Assembly (NCBI GenBank): GCA_041658605.1 | Contig: JBAZZU010000009.1 | Span: 6,904-70,903, forward strand | Length of the DNA stretch: 64,000 bases | Direction: 5' to 3' | Origin: JBAZWE01 sp041658605 | GTDB lineage: Bacteria; Actinomycetota; Thermoleophilia; BMS3ABIN01 | In this document: positions 44,853 to 53,752 of the stretch, piece after piece | How positions within the stretch are numbered: the stretch's first letter is position 1 | Layout: the number at the start of each line of letters is the position of its first letter | The notes under the pieces: generated by a model | Database searches by the model: none | The model's input: the letters and a program-made list of their open reading frames with translations, nothing else | Told to the model about the DNA's origin: nothing | Made by a program: the position numbers and the translations under genes

Positions 44853-45020
44853 TAGTACCTCGTGTTTTTATGGCAGGGAATTCCCTGCCGGGTTGCCCTG
44901 GAATGAGGTGTTTCGAAAACCCTTCCATCAAACGGGCGCCGAGCCGGGCCGCAAGCTATTAGTTATTAGTCGCATCGGTGATAATTCCTGCAATCGGCGG
45001 TATTGGGGGGAGGTTTGCCC

Positions 45021-46391
45021 TCAGGCCGGCCTTTGCAGTTCAAATCGCGCCACAACCTCGATATGGGGTGTGTGCGGGAACATGTCGACGGCGCCGATCC
45101 TCAAAAGCCGGTAGCCGCCCTCGGCCAGCTGTGCTGCGTTGCCTGCCATCGTGGATGCATTGCACGACACATATACCAGTCTGGGCGCTTCCAGCTCGAG
45201 GATTCGCTGTATCTCTTTTTTGCTGGCGCCGGCCCGGGGCGGGTCGAGTACGATCAGGTCAGGCGCCGCTTCAGGCCGCAGGTCTTTCAGGACCGATCGC
45301 ACTCTTCCAGCCAAGAATGTAGCATTGCCGATGCGATTGGCGTAAGCATTGATGTCCGCCAGCCTGACGGCGTCCTCGACTATCTCCACCCCCATGACTT
45401 CGCGGCAGCTTTGGGCGAAGAACAGGGCGATGGAGCCGATGCCTGAGTACAGGTCAAGGACATGCTCGTCACCTCGCGGCTCTGCGTATGAGAGTGCTTT
45501 GCGGTAAAGGCGCTCAGCCATCAGGGTATTTGTCTGAAGGAACGATGACGGAGAAACCTGAAGTCGCAGGCCGCAAAGCTCCTCAAAGATATGGTCCCGC
45601 CCCGCGAGAACTGTATATGGAAAACCCCCCGCGACCGAGGCCCTGGTCGCGTTGACGCTCCAGACGAGAGATTTGATCTGGGGAAAATCGGCAGCCAGCC
45701 CGCTTGCGAGACGTTCCGCGTCCGGAAAATCTCCCTGTCCCGTTACGATATTGACCATGACCTCGCCGGTGTTTTTGCCCTCCCTGATGACCAGGTGGCG
45801 CCAGAAGCCTTTCCCGCTATCCTGGTCATGGACCCCGGCGCCGGAAGCGCGGGCAAATCCGCGGACATGGTTTCTTATCCCGTTTGTGATTTTGGAATGT
45901 AGCAGGCAGTCCTCCACATCCATGACCGAGCGCCACTGGCCCGGTAAATGAAAGCCAAGCACGAGGCCGGATTCGTTTTCAGCAAAGGAGAACTCGACCT
46001 TGTTGCGATAGCGCCAGAGAGGGTCGGCACCTATGGGGGCATCGATCTCAAAGCCGCTTTGTCCGCCTATATGCTCAAGACACTCGACCACCTGGCTCTG
46101 TTTGTACTGGAGCTGTTTCTCGTACGTCAGTGTCTGCCAGGAGCAACCGCCACAGACGCCGAAGTGCCTACAGGCAGGTGCTATCCGCGCGCGGGATGGG
46201 TTCAGGATTTCCAGTGTACGGGCTTCCGCCCAGGACGCCTTTGATTTCGTTATAACCGCTCTTACGACATCTCCGGGTACGGCGCCCTCAACGAAGATAA
46301 CGTAGCCCTGCTGTCGGGCGACCCCCTTGCCGCCAAAGGCGAGGTTGTTTACTTCCAGCTCCAGCTCTTCATTTAGTCCCGGTTTGTTCAA
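45021..46391 (-). CDS. RNA m5U methyltransferase, RumA/TrmA family
   Basis: 456 residues. An N-terminal TRAM domain (ELEVNNLAFGGKGVAR) is followed by an iron-sulfur motif (CRHFGVCGGCSWQ), a central fold and the methyltransferase core with VLDLYSGIGSIALFFA, LDPPRAGASKKEI and the catalytic Cys in VYVSCNASTMAGN. It methylates a uridine in 23S rRNA (or tRNA) at C5. The exact target position cannot be read from sequence. It stands alone on the minus strand. Confidence 0.92.
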   Translation of the reverse strand: MNKPGLNEELELEVNNLAFGGKGVARQQGYVIFVEGAVPGDVVRAVITKSKASWAEARTLEILNPSRARIAPACRHFGVCGGCSWQTLTYEKQLQYKQSQVVECLEHIGGQSGFEIDAPIGADPLWRYRNKVEFSFAENESGLVLGFHLPGQWRSVMDVEDCLLHSKITNGIRNHVRGFARASGAGVHDQDSGKGFWRHLVIREGKNTGEVMVNIVTGQGDFPDAERLASGLAADFPQIKSLVWSVNATRASVAGGFPYTVLAGRDHIFEELCGLRLQVSPSSFLQTNTLMAERLYRKALSYAEPRGDEHVLDLYSGIGSIALFFAQSCREVMGVEIVEDAVRLADINAYANRIGNATFLAGRVRSVLKDLRPEAAPDLIVLDPPRAGASKKEIQRILELEAPRLVYVSCNASTMAGNAAQLAEGGYRLLRIGAVDMFPHTPHIEVVARFELQRPA

Positions 46392-46584
46392 TATGCTCAG
46401 ATCTGTAATATTTTTCAGTTTATTTGTAGCGAATGTACAAACTCAAGCATAGCAGTTGGAAAAGCACAGGAAAAAATGGGGGGCCTCACGTTTAAATGTG
46501 AATTATACCCGGGATAATGCAACGCAGCAGGCTACAGGTACCGGCTTCCTTAAATCAGCCACGCATGGCCGTTAAATCGCCGCT

Positions 46585-47154
46585 TTAAGCCGCCGGAAAT
46601 GTCTGGAGCCTGGGATAGATATAGTACTCGTCTACCATCGACGACATGGTCATCGGGCCGAACATGGACCAGTCGATATCCTTTGCCGTTGTACGGTTTA
46701 CTGTTACCTTTGCAGCAATCTCGTCGCTCTTAATCCCCTGGTCGACCCCGTACATAGTGACCGTTACCCTGGATATCTCAGGATATTCGAACAGGTAAGC
46801 CATTACATTACCGGAAGATGAGGCCATTGTTCCCTCAACGGAACCGTCGCCGCACGTTGCAGGCCGGTCGACTCCGATCTCAACAATCTTATCCATTCCT
46901 TCGCCTGAGAGGGTTGCATGTCGCACCTGCATTGTCCTGCCAAAGCCGCCGGAAACAGCTTCCTGGAGATATACCTGCGTTAGCAAAGGAGGCTCAGAGG
47001 CATCTTTTTGAGTGGAGTCATTACGAAAAGCACCAGTGCCGTAACCGCAACCGGTTATCAGGGCGCATAGCAGAACGGCCGCAAGAGTTCCAAAAATAAG
47101 GACTGTTGCGCCGCGGGATATTCGCCTGTTTTTTCTGGGTGTTACGAAGGTCAT
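46585..47154 (-). CDS. GerMN-type lipoprotein, putative
   Basis: 189 residues. A basic start and hydrophobic stretch end in LCALITGCGYG, a lipobox with Cys36, so it is probably a lipid-anchored surface protein. The remainder resembles a GerMN/Gmad-type beta domain (VYLQEAVSGGF, VTMYGVDQGI, KVTVNRTTAKDIDW). Function unknown, perhaps envelope-related. Confidence 0.6.
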   Translation of the reverse strand: MTFVTPRKNRRISRGATVLIFGTLAAVLLCALITGCGYGTGAFRNDSTQKDASEPPLLTQVYLQEAVSGGFGRTMQVRHATLSGEGMDKIVEIGVDRPATCGDGSVEGTMASSSGNVMAYLFEYPEISRVTVTMYGVDQGIKSDEIAAKVTVNRTTAKDIDWSMFGPMTMSSMVDEYYIYPRLQTFPAA

Positions 47155-47883
47155 TTTTCACACACCTATATAGTTATCGTTAGTACACGTTGCTTTTAGA
47201 TTACTGCAAATTTCATGCCAAAGTAGGGTTTTCTTTACAGACGTGATTGTGGCCGCGAAATTTCAGTGTTAAAACGCCAGGATCTCAAAACCAATGCAAA
47301 TTTCTGTGTTAAATCATACACTCGGTTGTGGCATTTGGCGTAGATTCGTATGTGGATTGCAGATCCCACCTACCTTTCTTCTTTCATTATGGATGTTAAG
47401 CGCATTCGCCTCGCCCTGCTTCTGTGCTATTAAAAGGAGCATTCAGGTCAGGTTTTTAGTTTCTTCGGGGTTATCTTCTTGAATAATTCAAAAGTTGGCA
47501 CGATTTCTGCTCTTTAGGAACGTGAAAGCGTTTATTTGTTCCTTCACTCTTCGGTCTGGGTCAAATGTTCGCTTTTTCATCATCCTCCGGCTCCGGCTAA
47601 CCACCGGAGCCTTACAGACAGCCGGTTAACGCACCCCCCAGTTTCAGCGCCGGAGAATATAGACCCAGCTGAAGACTTTCTGAAATTGAGACAAAGACTG
47701 GGAATGGTGTTGCGATCGGATTGCTGCTTCCTCGAATCCAAATAATTCGCATCAAGCCTTTCCCCAAAGTCAGAGATGTCTGAAGCTACCTGGATATGCT
47801 TTTTGGGAGGTGGTAATTGAAAAATTGAATGACCGGATAGGAGCTTTTACCTATTGCGAGTTCTAGAAAACGAAGGAGTGAAA
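47155..47883. other. Gene-free 729-base stretch with a structured leader upstream of the Tat cluster
   Basis: No credible coding frame. Near 47589-47611, GGCTCCGG-CTAACCA-CCGGAGCC forms an 8-bp stem. Downstream, CAGCCGGTTAAC can pair with the loop (TAACC with GGTTA) or with part of the stem (CCGGCT with AGCCGG). Such alternatives recall a cis-regulatory RNA. Part of the 3' element resembles the c-di-GMP-I riboswitch end, but the rest of that motif is missing. Confidence 0.35.
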
Positions 47884-48795
47884 ATGAAGGTAAAACAGGA
47901 TAAGAAAGAGCTGGAAGAGATCACTTCAGGCTCCAAACCAGGTAGCGTTATATCGAGGCGTAAGTTCATGAGTCGGGGCGCTCTGGTTGTGGGAGCCGCC
48001 GGAGCCACCGTTGCCGCAACCGGAGGTCTGGGCTTGCTGGGTAGTTCATTTGCGAGCGCACAAACCTGCGCGACGCTTCCCGGCACCGTCAAGCATCCTC
48101 GCGGCACCTGGGGCTATCCCACCGCTGGCCTGGACGCCAACGCGGTTGCCGAGCGGGCTTATCAGGGTTTTTGGGTAAATGCCTGCTGCTGGGCTGTCGT
48201 GGATGGTGTCATCGGCACCCTCCAGGAAACATTGGGTTCTCCTTATACGAATCTTGATCTGATGGCCTTCAAGTTCGGGGCCGGCGGTATCAATGGCTGG
48301 GGTACAACGTGTGGCACGTGCTTAGGCGGCGTTCTTTGCGCCAACATCATAGCCGGCGTAACCGGTACAGCCGACAAGGGCTCCCAGATGGGTAATGATC
48401 TTATGGGTTATTACGCTCAGTCATCATTCCCTTTGTATACACCTGTCGTATCGAAATACGCGGCGGTAGGCGGCACCAAGCCCGAATATCTGCCTGGTGG
48501 GATAATTCCCACATCAATCTCAGATTCACCGCTATGCCATGTATCAACAAGCAAATGGATGGCAGCGGCCACGATAGCAAACGGCGGAGTCCCGATTCTG
48601 TCCGGTAGCAATGAGAGAAAAGAAAGATGTGCCAGGGTCGCGGGAACAATGGCCAGAAAGACTGTAGAGCTGCTCAACGCCTGGAAAGCCGGCACCTATG
48701 TAGCCGGTGGCTTCCACGCTAACGGAAGCGCCTCAGTTACGTCCGATCCCGGACGGCCCTCACAGTACAATTGTGGCGATTGCCATACTGCATAG
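47884..48795 (+). CDS. Tat-exported split-Soret/C_GCAxxG_C_C-like protein with CxxCH
   Basis: 303 residues from the ATG at 47884 (AAGGAG five bases upstream). SRRKFMSRG at 24-32 is a twin-arginine signal with cleavage near FASA-Q. The mature part has NACCWAVVDG and GINGWGTTCGTCLGGVLCANII, a Cys pattern like C_GCAxxG_C_C and split-Soret cytochrome families. Cys297-Gly-Asp-Cys300-His301 at the very end is a c-type haem site. It is followed by two secreted or small genes and a full Tat system, which may exist to export it. A redox role is probable; partner unknown. Confidence 0.75.
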   Translation: MKVKQDKKELEEITSGSKPGSVISRRKFMSRGALVVGAAGATVAATGGLGLLGSSFASAQTCATLPGTVKHPRGTWGYPTAGLDANAVAERAYQGFWVNACCWAVVDGVIGTLQETLGSPYTNLDLMAFKFGAGGINGWGTTCGTCLGGVLCANIIAGVTGTADKGSQMGNDLMGYYAQSSFPLYTPVVSKYAAVGGTKPEYLPGGIIPTSISDSPLCHVSTSKWMAAATIANGGVPILSGSNERKERCARVAGTMARKTVELLNAWKAGTYVAGGFHANGSASVTSDPGRPSQYNCGDCHTA

Positions 48796-48848
48796 GCAGT
48801 GAACAGGTTACCCAGAATGACTTCACAAACAATCAAGAGGAGAAGGAA

Positions 48849-49316
48849 ATGAAGTTAAAAAGGAAACTGGGCCTTGTCGCTGCGGTAGCTGCTTTGATGA
48901 CCCTGGCTTTGTCGTTGGGAGCTAGCGGTATTGTCAGCGCAAGCACACCCCCGGATCCGGTATCGTGTTATTGTACGCAGCCCCTGTTAAGCCTGACCAA
49001 AGCAAGTGTGTACTGGGGCAGCTATAGTGATTACACGAGCAGGGCTCTTTCAGTTAATTATGACATAAGCAATAACTCAGCTAACTATGCAAATGCTCAC
49101 AGCCTTGAGATTGTCGGCGCCACCAGTACGAACGGTGTGACTTTGCTCGACAATGGACGCAATGTAAATATGGTCCCTGCCGGCGAATGTGAGCTTGTGA
49201 CGGTGAAATACACCGTGCCACCCGGAGTCGGTTCCTATAACACGACTGTTTACGCGACAACCAGTGATCAGTGTGGTAATTCATACAGTTACCCGGGACC
49301 GATGCCAACACCATAG
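48849..49316 (+). CDS. Sec-secreted protein, beta-sandwich-like
   Basis: 155 residues from the ATG at 48849, preceded by a GA-rich ribosome-binding site. MKLKRKLGLVAAVAALMTLALSLG-type signal with cleavage near VSAS. The mature part is Ser/Thr/Asn-rich and looks like an Ig-like/CARDB repeat (ALSVNYDISNNSANY, ELVTVKYTVPPGVGSY), with Cys pairs CYC and DQCG. It ends in PGPMPTP. No known function; probably a companion of the preceding exported protein. Confidence 0.65.
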   Translation: MKLKRKLGLVAAVAALMTLALSLGASGIVSASTPPDPVSCYCTQPLLSLTKASVYWGSYSDYTSRALSVNYDISNNSANYANAHSLEIVGATSTNGVTLLDNGRNVNMVPAGECELVTVKYTVPPGVGSYNTTVYATTSDQCGNSYSYPGPMPTP

Positions 49317-49368
49317 AGTAGTCATACGTGATCAAATGGCTATTTTGCGTATGTGAAAGGAGCACGAT

Positions 49369-49506
49369 ATGTCAGACATGCGATGCGGCAGTCGGGAGCT
49401 ATATGTGAAACCAGCGGTTGCGAAACAAGACAACCTGAAGAAAATCACATTCGAGTGTCCACAATGGCAGTGCAGCGTCACGGTTCCACCACCACCTGCG
49501 CCATAG
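49369..49506 (+). CDS. 45-residue Cys-containing peptide, candidate modified-peptide precursor
   Basis: The ATG at 49369 has AAAGGAG six bases upstream, stronger than many neighbours. The first half is polar with Y-V-K-P-A-V near residue 12, a leader-like pattern. The second half is ITFECPQWQCSVTV followed by PPPPAP, with Cys30 and Cys35 around a Trp. There is no signal peptide. This leader plus Cys/aromatic/Pro core layout is that of a ribosomally made, modified peptide precursor, but no modifying enzyme is in the window. It lies between the secreted protein and tatA. Confidence 0.55.
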   Translation: MSDMRCGSRELYVKPAVAKQDNLKKITFECPQWQCSVTVPPPPAP

Positions 49507-49535
49507 AAAACATATAAGTCAGTAAGTGATTCGAG

Positions 49536-49562
49536 ACATGGGGCCCCATGCGGGCCCCATGT
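49536..49562 (+). terminator. Hairpin between the small peptide gene and tatA
   Basis: ACATGGGGCCC at 49536-49546 and GGGCCCCATGT at 49552-49562 pair perfectly around a five-base loop. The following T-run is weak, so it may be a terminator or an mRNA-stabilising hairpin. Confidence 0.55.
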
Positions 49563-49608
49563 TCATGCAGTCTTCTTATCAATGTAACTGGATAAAGGAG
49601 CAAACAAA

Positions 49609-49764
49609 ATGCCATCAATCGGCTGGCAGGAGCTAATTATCGTATTAATTATCCTTCTTGTTATTATCGGGCCCAAAAGGTTATCGGAATTGGGCCGCTC
49701 AACAGGCAAGGGAATACTGGAGTTCAAGAAGTCGAGTAAAGACAACGGGGAAATGTCAGCGTAG
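49609..49764 (+). CDS. tatA: Sec-independent translocase protein TatA (short form)
   Basis: 51 residues. One membrane helix (WQELIIVLIILLVIIGPK) followed by the amphipathic RLSELGRSTGKGILEFKK is the TatA signature, including the FGPKxLPELGRxxGK-like motif. AAAGGAG precedes the ATG. It has no acidic tail, unlike the next gene. TatA forms the protein-conducting assembly of the Tat system. Confidence 0.9.
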   Translation: MPSIGWQELIIVLIILLVIIGPKRLSELGRSTGKGILEFKKSSKDNGEMSA

Positions 49765-49858
49765 AGACTTTTTGACTTGACCTCTTACGTATCCTACAAT
49801 GTCAAATGAATACAGATTTCGGCAATAACTGCTTATCAATTCAAGGGAGCTGAAAATA

Positions 49859-50125
49859 ATGCCTTTTAATATGCCAGGTATGGGTGAGTGGATAATCATC
49901 CTGGTGATCCTTCTGGTCATCTTCGGACCCAAGCGTCTGCCGGAACTCGGGCGTTCGCTGGGCAAGGGTATCAAGGAGTTCAAAAAATCGACCAACGAAC
50001 TCACGGAGCAGCTGACCGCTGAAGAACCGAAGAAGACTACGGCAGAAACAGCAGAGAAGGAAGAGGCTGCCAAGAAGCCGGCAGAAAACGCTGAGTCAAA
50101 GACTTCTGAAACCAAAACGACTTAA
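49859..50125 (+). CDS. tatA: Sec-independent translocase protein TatA/TatB
   Basis: 88 residues with the same helix ([35 protein letters not shown]) and a long Glu/Lys/Ala/Thr-rich tail. This could serve as TatA or the TatB-like partner; the tail length is intermediate. It is 94 bases after the shorter tatA, and 32 bases before tatC. Confidence 0.92.
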   Translation: MPFNMPGMGEWIIILVILLVIFGPKRLPELGRSLGKGIKEFKKSTNELTEQLTAEEPKKTTAETAEKEEAAKKPAENAESKTSETKTT

Positions 50126-50157
50126 ACTTACCGTAAGCCACGGTAAAATCCCCTCCG

Positions 50158-50937
50158 GTGTCTGAGTTAACCAAAGAATACCATATGCCGTTGCTTGAGC
50201 ATCTGGAAGAGCTGCGCAAACGGATAATCAGGTCAATCATAGCGCTTGTTCTGGGTGTCGCCTTAGCTTTCGGGTTCAAGGACTACCTGTTGTATATCCT
50301 GGTAGTACCGCTCAATGGCAGAGAGCTCATTACCCTTTCTCCCACTGAATCTTTTATGACGACGCTGAAGGTCGCTGGTTATGCCGGGATGATCCTTGCG
50401 TCCCCGGTGATCATTTACCAGATATGGGCTTTCATGGCGCCCGGGCTCAAGTCGAAAGAGAAGCGGGTAATATATTTCGCATCCTTCTTTACCACGATAC
50501 TTTTCCTGATCGGAATCGTCTTTGCATGGTATGTGGTGCTGCCGCGCGGGCTTGATTTTCTCCTCAATTATCAGGCAGATTACTTTAACCAGCAGCTGCA
50601 GGCCGATCAGTACTTCTCCTTTGTTACCATGTTCCTGCTTGGCTTTGGAATAATCTTCGAGACACCGGTCATGATATTGACATTGGCCAGGCTGGGAATC
50701 GTGAATACCCGCATGCTCAGGAAAAACCGCAAGTACGCAATTCTCATCGGCGCCATATTGAGCGCCGCGCTGACTCCCGGGCAGGACATTTTCTCCATGC
50801 TGATGATGGCGATACCGTTCCTGCTACTGTTCGAAATAAGCGTGCTGGCCAGCAGGTTCGTCCAGAGGACGAAGGCGAGCAAGGACGATGAGGAGATCGA
50901 GTTGGCCGACGACAGTGCCGGAGACACGGCGGGTTAG
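50158..50937 (+). CDS. tatC: Sec-independent translocase protein TatC
   Basis: 259 residues with six membrane helices. The N-terminal MPLLEHLEELRKRI motif and the conserved Pro in LASPVIIYQIWAFMAPGL are diagnostic; the Glu in FGIIFETPVMIL is also kept. TatC binds the twin-arginine signal. It starts at GTG. Substrates within this window are the hydrogenase small subunit and the split-Soret-like protein. The glycosyltransferase gene begins directly after the stop. Confidence 0.95.
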   Translation: MSELTKEYHMPLLEHLEELRKRIIRSIIALVLGVALAFGFKDYLLYILVVPLNGRELITLSPTESFMTTLKVAGYAGMILASPVIIYQIWAFMAPGLKSKEKRVIYFASFFTTILFLIGIVFAWYVVLPRGLDFLLNYQADYFNQQLQADQYFSFVTMFLLGFGIIFETPVMILTLARLGIVNTRMLRKNRKYAILIGAILSAALTPGQDIFSMLMMAIPFLLLFEISVLASRFVQRTKASKDDEEIELADDSAGDTAG

Positions 50938-51750
50938 ATGGAATCACAACTGGACAGGAATACAGCTGCGTTGTTCGAGCCGGCGCCGGGGATGGCGATC
51001 CCGGATGAACCGCACACCCGTCTTGTCGACCTGTCGGTCGTAGTTCCCGTTTTCAACGAAGAGGAACGCATTGTCAATACGGTAACCCTGCTGAGCGCCT
51101 ATCTGGGCTCCCAGTGCAGGAGCTATGAAGTAATAATCTCGGACGACGGCAGCCACGATGACGGCCCGCGCCTTGTGCGAGAGCGCTTCGCCGGCAACGA
51201 AAACGTCAGGCTCATCGGGGACAGGGAGAACCGTGGCAAAGGAGCAGCCGTGCGGCGGGGAGTGCTGGCGGCGCGGGGAGACGTAATAATCTTCACTGAC
51301 GCGGACCTTTCTTATCCCGTCGAGACAATCGGCCTTTGCGTGGACGCACTTGCGGATTACGATGTCGCCGTAGGTTCCCGCAACATGCCGGACTCGGCGA
51401 TCGAGATCACGCCAACGCTGCTTCGGCGCATCGCCGGCCCTGTCTTCAAGACGATGGTCAGAAGCCTGGTGATAAAGGGGTTCACCGACACCCAGTGTGG
51501 TTTCAAGGGTTTCCGGTCCCAGGCGGCCCACGATATCTTCACCAACTGCGCCGCCAACGGTTTTGCTTTTGATGTGGAGGCGCTGGCGCTGGCAAGGATT
51601 TTCGGATACAGCATCACCGAGGTTCCGGTCCGCCTGCTTGTGGATTCATCAGACTCCCGCATCAACCTGACAAGCGATCCCTTCAGGATGATTCAGGAGC
51701 TGCTTGAGATCCGGCGCAGACTTAGAAAAGTCAGGGAAGAAAAACAGTAG
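50938..51750 (+). CDS. Family 2 glycosyltransferase (dolichyl/polyprenyl-phosphate sugar transferase type)
   Basis: 270 residues. The nucleotide-sugar motifs are LSVVVPVFNEEERI near 30, SDDGSHDDG near 70 and TDADLSYP near 120 (DxD). GKGAAVRRGVLAARG and DTQCGFKGFR match polyprenyl-phosphate glucosyl/mannosyltransferases. It would load a lipid-linked sugar for GT-C enzymes such as the one at 53752. Start ATG directly follows the tatC stop, so translation is coupled. No C-terminal membrane helices. Confidence 0.88.
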   Translation: MESQLDRNTAALFEPAPGMAIPDEPHTRLVDLSVVVPVFNEEERIVNTVTLLSAYLGSQCRSYEVIISDDGSHDDGPRLVRERFAGNENVRLIGDRENRGKGAAVRRGVLAARGDVIIFTDADLSYPVETIGLCVDALADYDVAVGSRNMPDSAIEITPTLLRRIAGPVFKTMVRSLVIKGFTDTQCGFKGFRSQAAHDIFTNCAANGFAFDVEALALARIFGYSITEVPVRLLVDSSDSRINLTSDPFRMIQELLEIRRRLRKVREEKQ

Positions 51751-51860
51751 CATTCCGGCAGCGTCCCGCGACAGGGAAAATCCCGGTCCACATGCTTCGC
51801 CTGCTTCAGCAATCCACAAAGGCGCCATGGGGCGCCCGGCGTCGCGGAAAGAAAGCCGGG

Positions 51861-52781
51861 CTACTTTACCAGTTCTCCGAACCCCTCTACCCCTGTGTCC
51901 GACCTCACCCGGTAACGCAGCAGTTCATATGGGCCACTGCTCGCCTGTATCTCACCTGTTTTGGTAGTTGTAGCCAACAGATAGCCCGCTCCCTGCGCCG
52001 CGCGCGTCACATCGGCGTCGTACTTTCCCGCAGGATAGCAAAACCAGTAGACAGGATGGCCGAGGTGTGATTCGATCGCCGCGGCCGAGTCTTTCAGTTC
52101 GCGGTTCAGATCGGCGCCCGCAAGAGTCGTCAGGTCGGCATGGGTGCAGGTGTGTGAGCCGATATCCATTCCTTTTGAGTCGAGCCCGGCGACCTGCTCC
52201 CAGGTCATGTATTCAGGCGTGCCGACCATTTCGCTGACGATATAGAAAGTGGCCGGGAAGTCGTACTTCTCGAGGATGGGAGCAGCGACCGTGTAGTTGT
52301 CCAGATAGCCGTCGTCCAGAGTGAGCATCACCGGGTTCGTCGGCAGCGGCTCTCCCGAGAAGAGCGCCCTGAAAAGCTGTTTTTCAGAAACAGGACTGTA
52401 GCCCGACTTTTTAAGAAATCCCATCATGGCCTCGAAATCGGAAGCGGAAACAGTGAGGCCGCGGCGGATCTCATCGGCATCGGCGGGCGGGTCTCCAACG
52501 TGATGGAACATGAGAACCGGCAGTTTGACCTCTCTGGCAGGGCTGGGAGCCTGCACGGGAAAGCTCAGGGGCTCGAAAGAAAGTCTGCTTTTATTATCAT
52601 CGCCACCCACCGTTTCTGATGGTTCGGGTGTATGACAAAGAGCCGGTTCCTCATCGGTGGAAGCATCCGTAGCATCTGTTTCCGAGCCGCCACAGCCAGC
52701 CGCAAGAATTAGCAGGACCAAAAGCGCCAGCGCCAGCGCCAGGAAATGCAGACGTGTTCGATTAAGGGTGCGAGCCGTCAT
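51861..52781 (-). CDS. Polysaccharide deacetylase lipoprotein
   Basis: 306 residues. A lipobox LAAGC near residue 30 anchors the protein outside the membrane; a linker follows. The NodB domain has LMFHHVGDPP, LTLDDGYLDN (metal Asp pair), MDIGSHTCTHADL (metal His pair) and CYPAGKYD. It deacetylates a wall or capsule polysaccharide. It overlaps nothing but follows the MctB-like gene by 11 bases, on the same strand, as part of an envelope cluster. Confidence 0.9.
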   Translation of the reverse strand: MTARTLNRTRLHFLALALALLVLLILAAGCGGSETDATDASTDEEPALCHTPEPSETVGGDDNKSRLSFEPLSFPVQAPSPAREVKLPVLMFHHVGDPPADADEIRRGLTVSASDFEAMMGFLKKSGYSPVSEKQLFRALFSGEPLPTNPVMLTLDDGYLDNYTVAAPILEKYDFPATFYIVSEMVGTPEYMTWEQVAGLDSKGMDIGSHTCTHADLTTLAGADLNRELKDSAAAIESHLGHPVYWFCYPAGKYDADVTRAAQGAGYLLATTTKTGEIQASSGPYELLRYRVRSDTGVEGFGELVK

Positions 52782-52792
52782 ACCGTTCTCGT

Positions 52793-53752
52793 TCAGGGGG
52801 ATTCCGTCGTCGGGGTTGTCGAAGCCGACGTCGTTGATGTCTGGGTGGTATTTGTTGGAACTGTTGTGGCAGAAGCAGGCAGCTTCGGGATTCTCAAAAT
52901 GGGAATAAGCATGTCCGCGGTGGGTTTTACTCCAAAGGCGCCCTTTTCCCCCGCCAGCACATAGACCAGGGAAACCTGACCGATCCTGCTGTCGAGATTG
53001 TCCACCGACGAGACATCCACGCTCAGGAATAGCGGTATCTCCGACCTGGGCGCATCCTCAGGCTCGGAACCGACCGCGAGCAGGCCCAGCTCCTTGAGGC
53101 TTAGCAGCATGTTCTTTTCCAGATCATCATACGCCGGAGCCTGGCTATCATCGGCGCGGGTTATGAGGACGACCGCGTCGACCGGGATATCGTATCGCCC
53201 GCTGGTCGAATCCACCAGCGACCCCTGCAGGACGGGAAGCAGCTTCGAACCACCTGTCTTGCCGATATCCCTGGCCAGCTGCCTGCCGGCCACGGCGGTG
53301 AAATGGGAATCGTCCAGGGCGGCGAACTGGGGATCGGATTTCAGCTCGGCCTTGACCTTCGCGGTTGCCGCCGCTGAGTCGAAATGCGCGTTCAGGATCG
53401 TTGTGGAAACGATCTGTCCACCGGCGCCATGAACCGCGGACGTAAGCTGGCGCTGGATTTCGTCACTGGTATTCGATGAGGCCACTAAAGCTATCTTTTT
53501 CCCCTGCAGCCGCCCTCCCACCAGGAAAGGAAAAGTGTCCTCCTGGAATCGCTGGCTGTTTGCCTGGTGACGGCTAAGAATGTTGTTCTCCTCACGAAGT
53601 TCGTCCAGGCCTTTCTGGATGTCCTCCACTATCACCTCGCGCCCCACGTCGAGTACGCCGTTGCCGGATATGCTGATGCCAACAAGAACGCCGAGGCCCA
53701 GGGCCAGGAAGATGGCCATCAGGGACAACAGGTGATATCGCCAGGTCAGCAT
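52793..53752 (-). CDS. MctB/copper-transporter family protein (DUF3186)
   Basis: 319 residues. N-terminal TWRYHLLSLMAIFLALGLGVLVG is the family signature with one membrane helix, followed by a coiled coil (EVIVEDIQKGLDELREENNILSRH) and a globular domain. The C-terminal tail is Thr/Ser/Pro-rich. Mycobacterial MctB is needed for copper resistance, but many relatives are uncharacterised. Its start overlaps the GT-C stop by one base. Confidence 0.85.
   Translation of the reverse strand: MLTWRYHLLSLMAIFLALGLGVLVGISISGNGVLDVGREVIVEDIQKGLDELREENNILSRHQANSQRFQEDTFPFLVGGRLQGKKIALVASSNTSDEIQRQLTSAVHGAGGQIVSTTILNAHFDSAAATAKVKAELKSDPQFAALDDSHFTAVAGRQLARDIGKTGGSKLLPVLQGSLVDSTSGRYDIPVDAVVLITRADDSQAPAYDDLEKNMLLSLKELGLLAVGSEPEDAPRSEIPLFLSVDVSSVDNLDSRIGQVSLVYVLAGEKGAFGVKPTADMLIPILRIPKLPASATTVPTNTTQTSTTSASTTPTTESP

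Noticed and set aside
47487..47660. c-di-GMP-I riboswitch
   Set aside because: Only the 3' part resembles the motif; the GCAAA-containing core and the middle hairpin are missing, so it is kept only as an unknown structured leader.
47294..47745. Two short plus-strand frames in the long gap
   Set aside because: No ribosome-binding sites, no recognisable domains, and they cross the hairpin region.
49369..49506. Lasso-peptide precursor
   Set aside because: The leader has a Y-x-x-P-like start and a Thr, but the following core has no Asp or Glu at ring position 7-9, so it does not fit a lasso peptide.
51821..51836. GGCGCC-ATGG-GGCGCC hairpin as a bidirectional terminator
   Set aside because: No T-run on either side; could be chance in GC-rich sequence between convergent genes.
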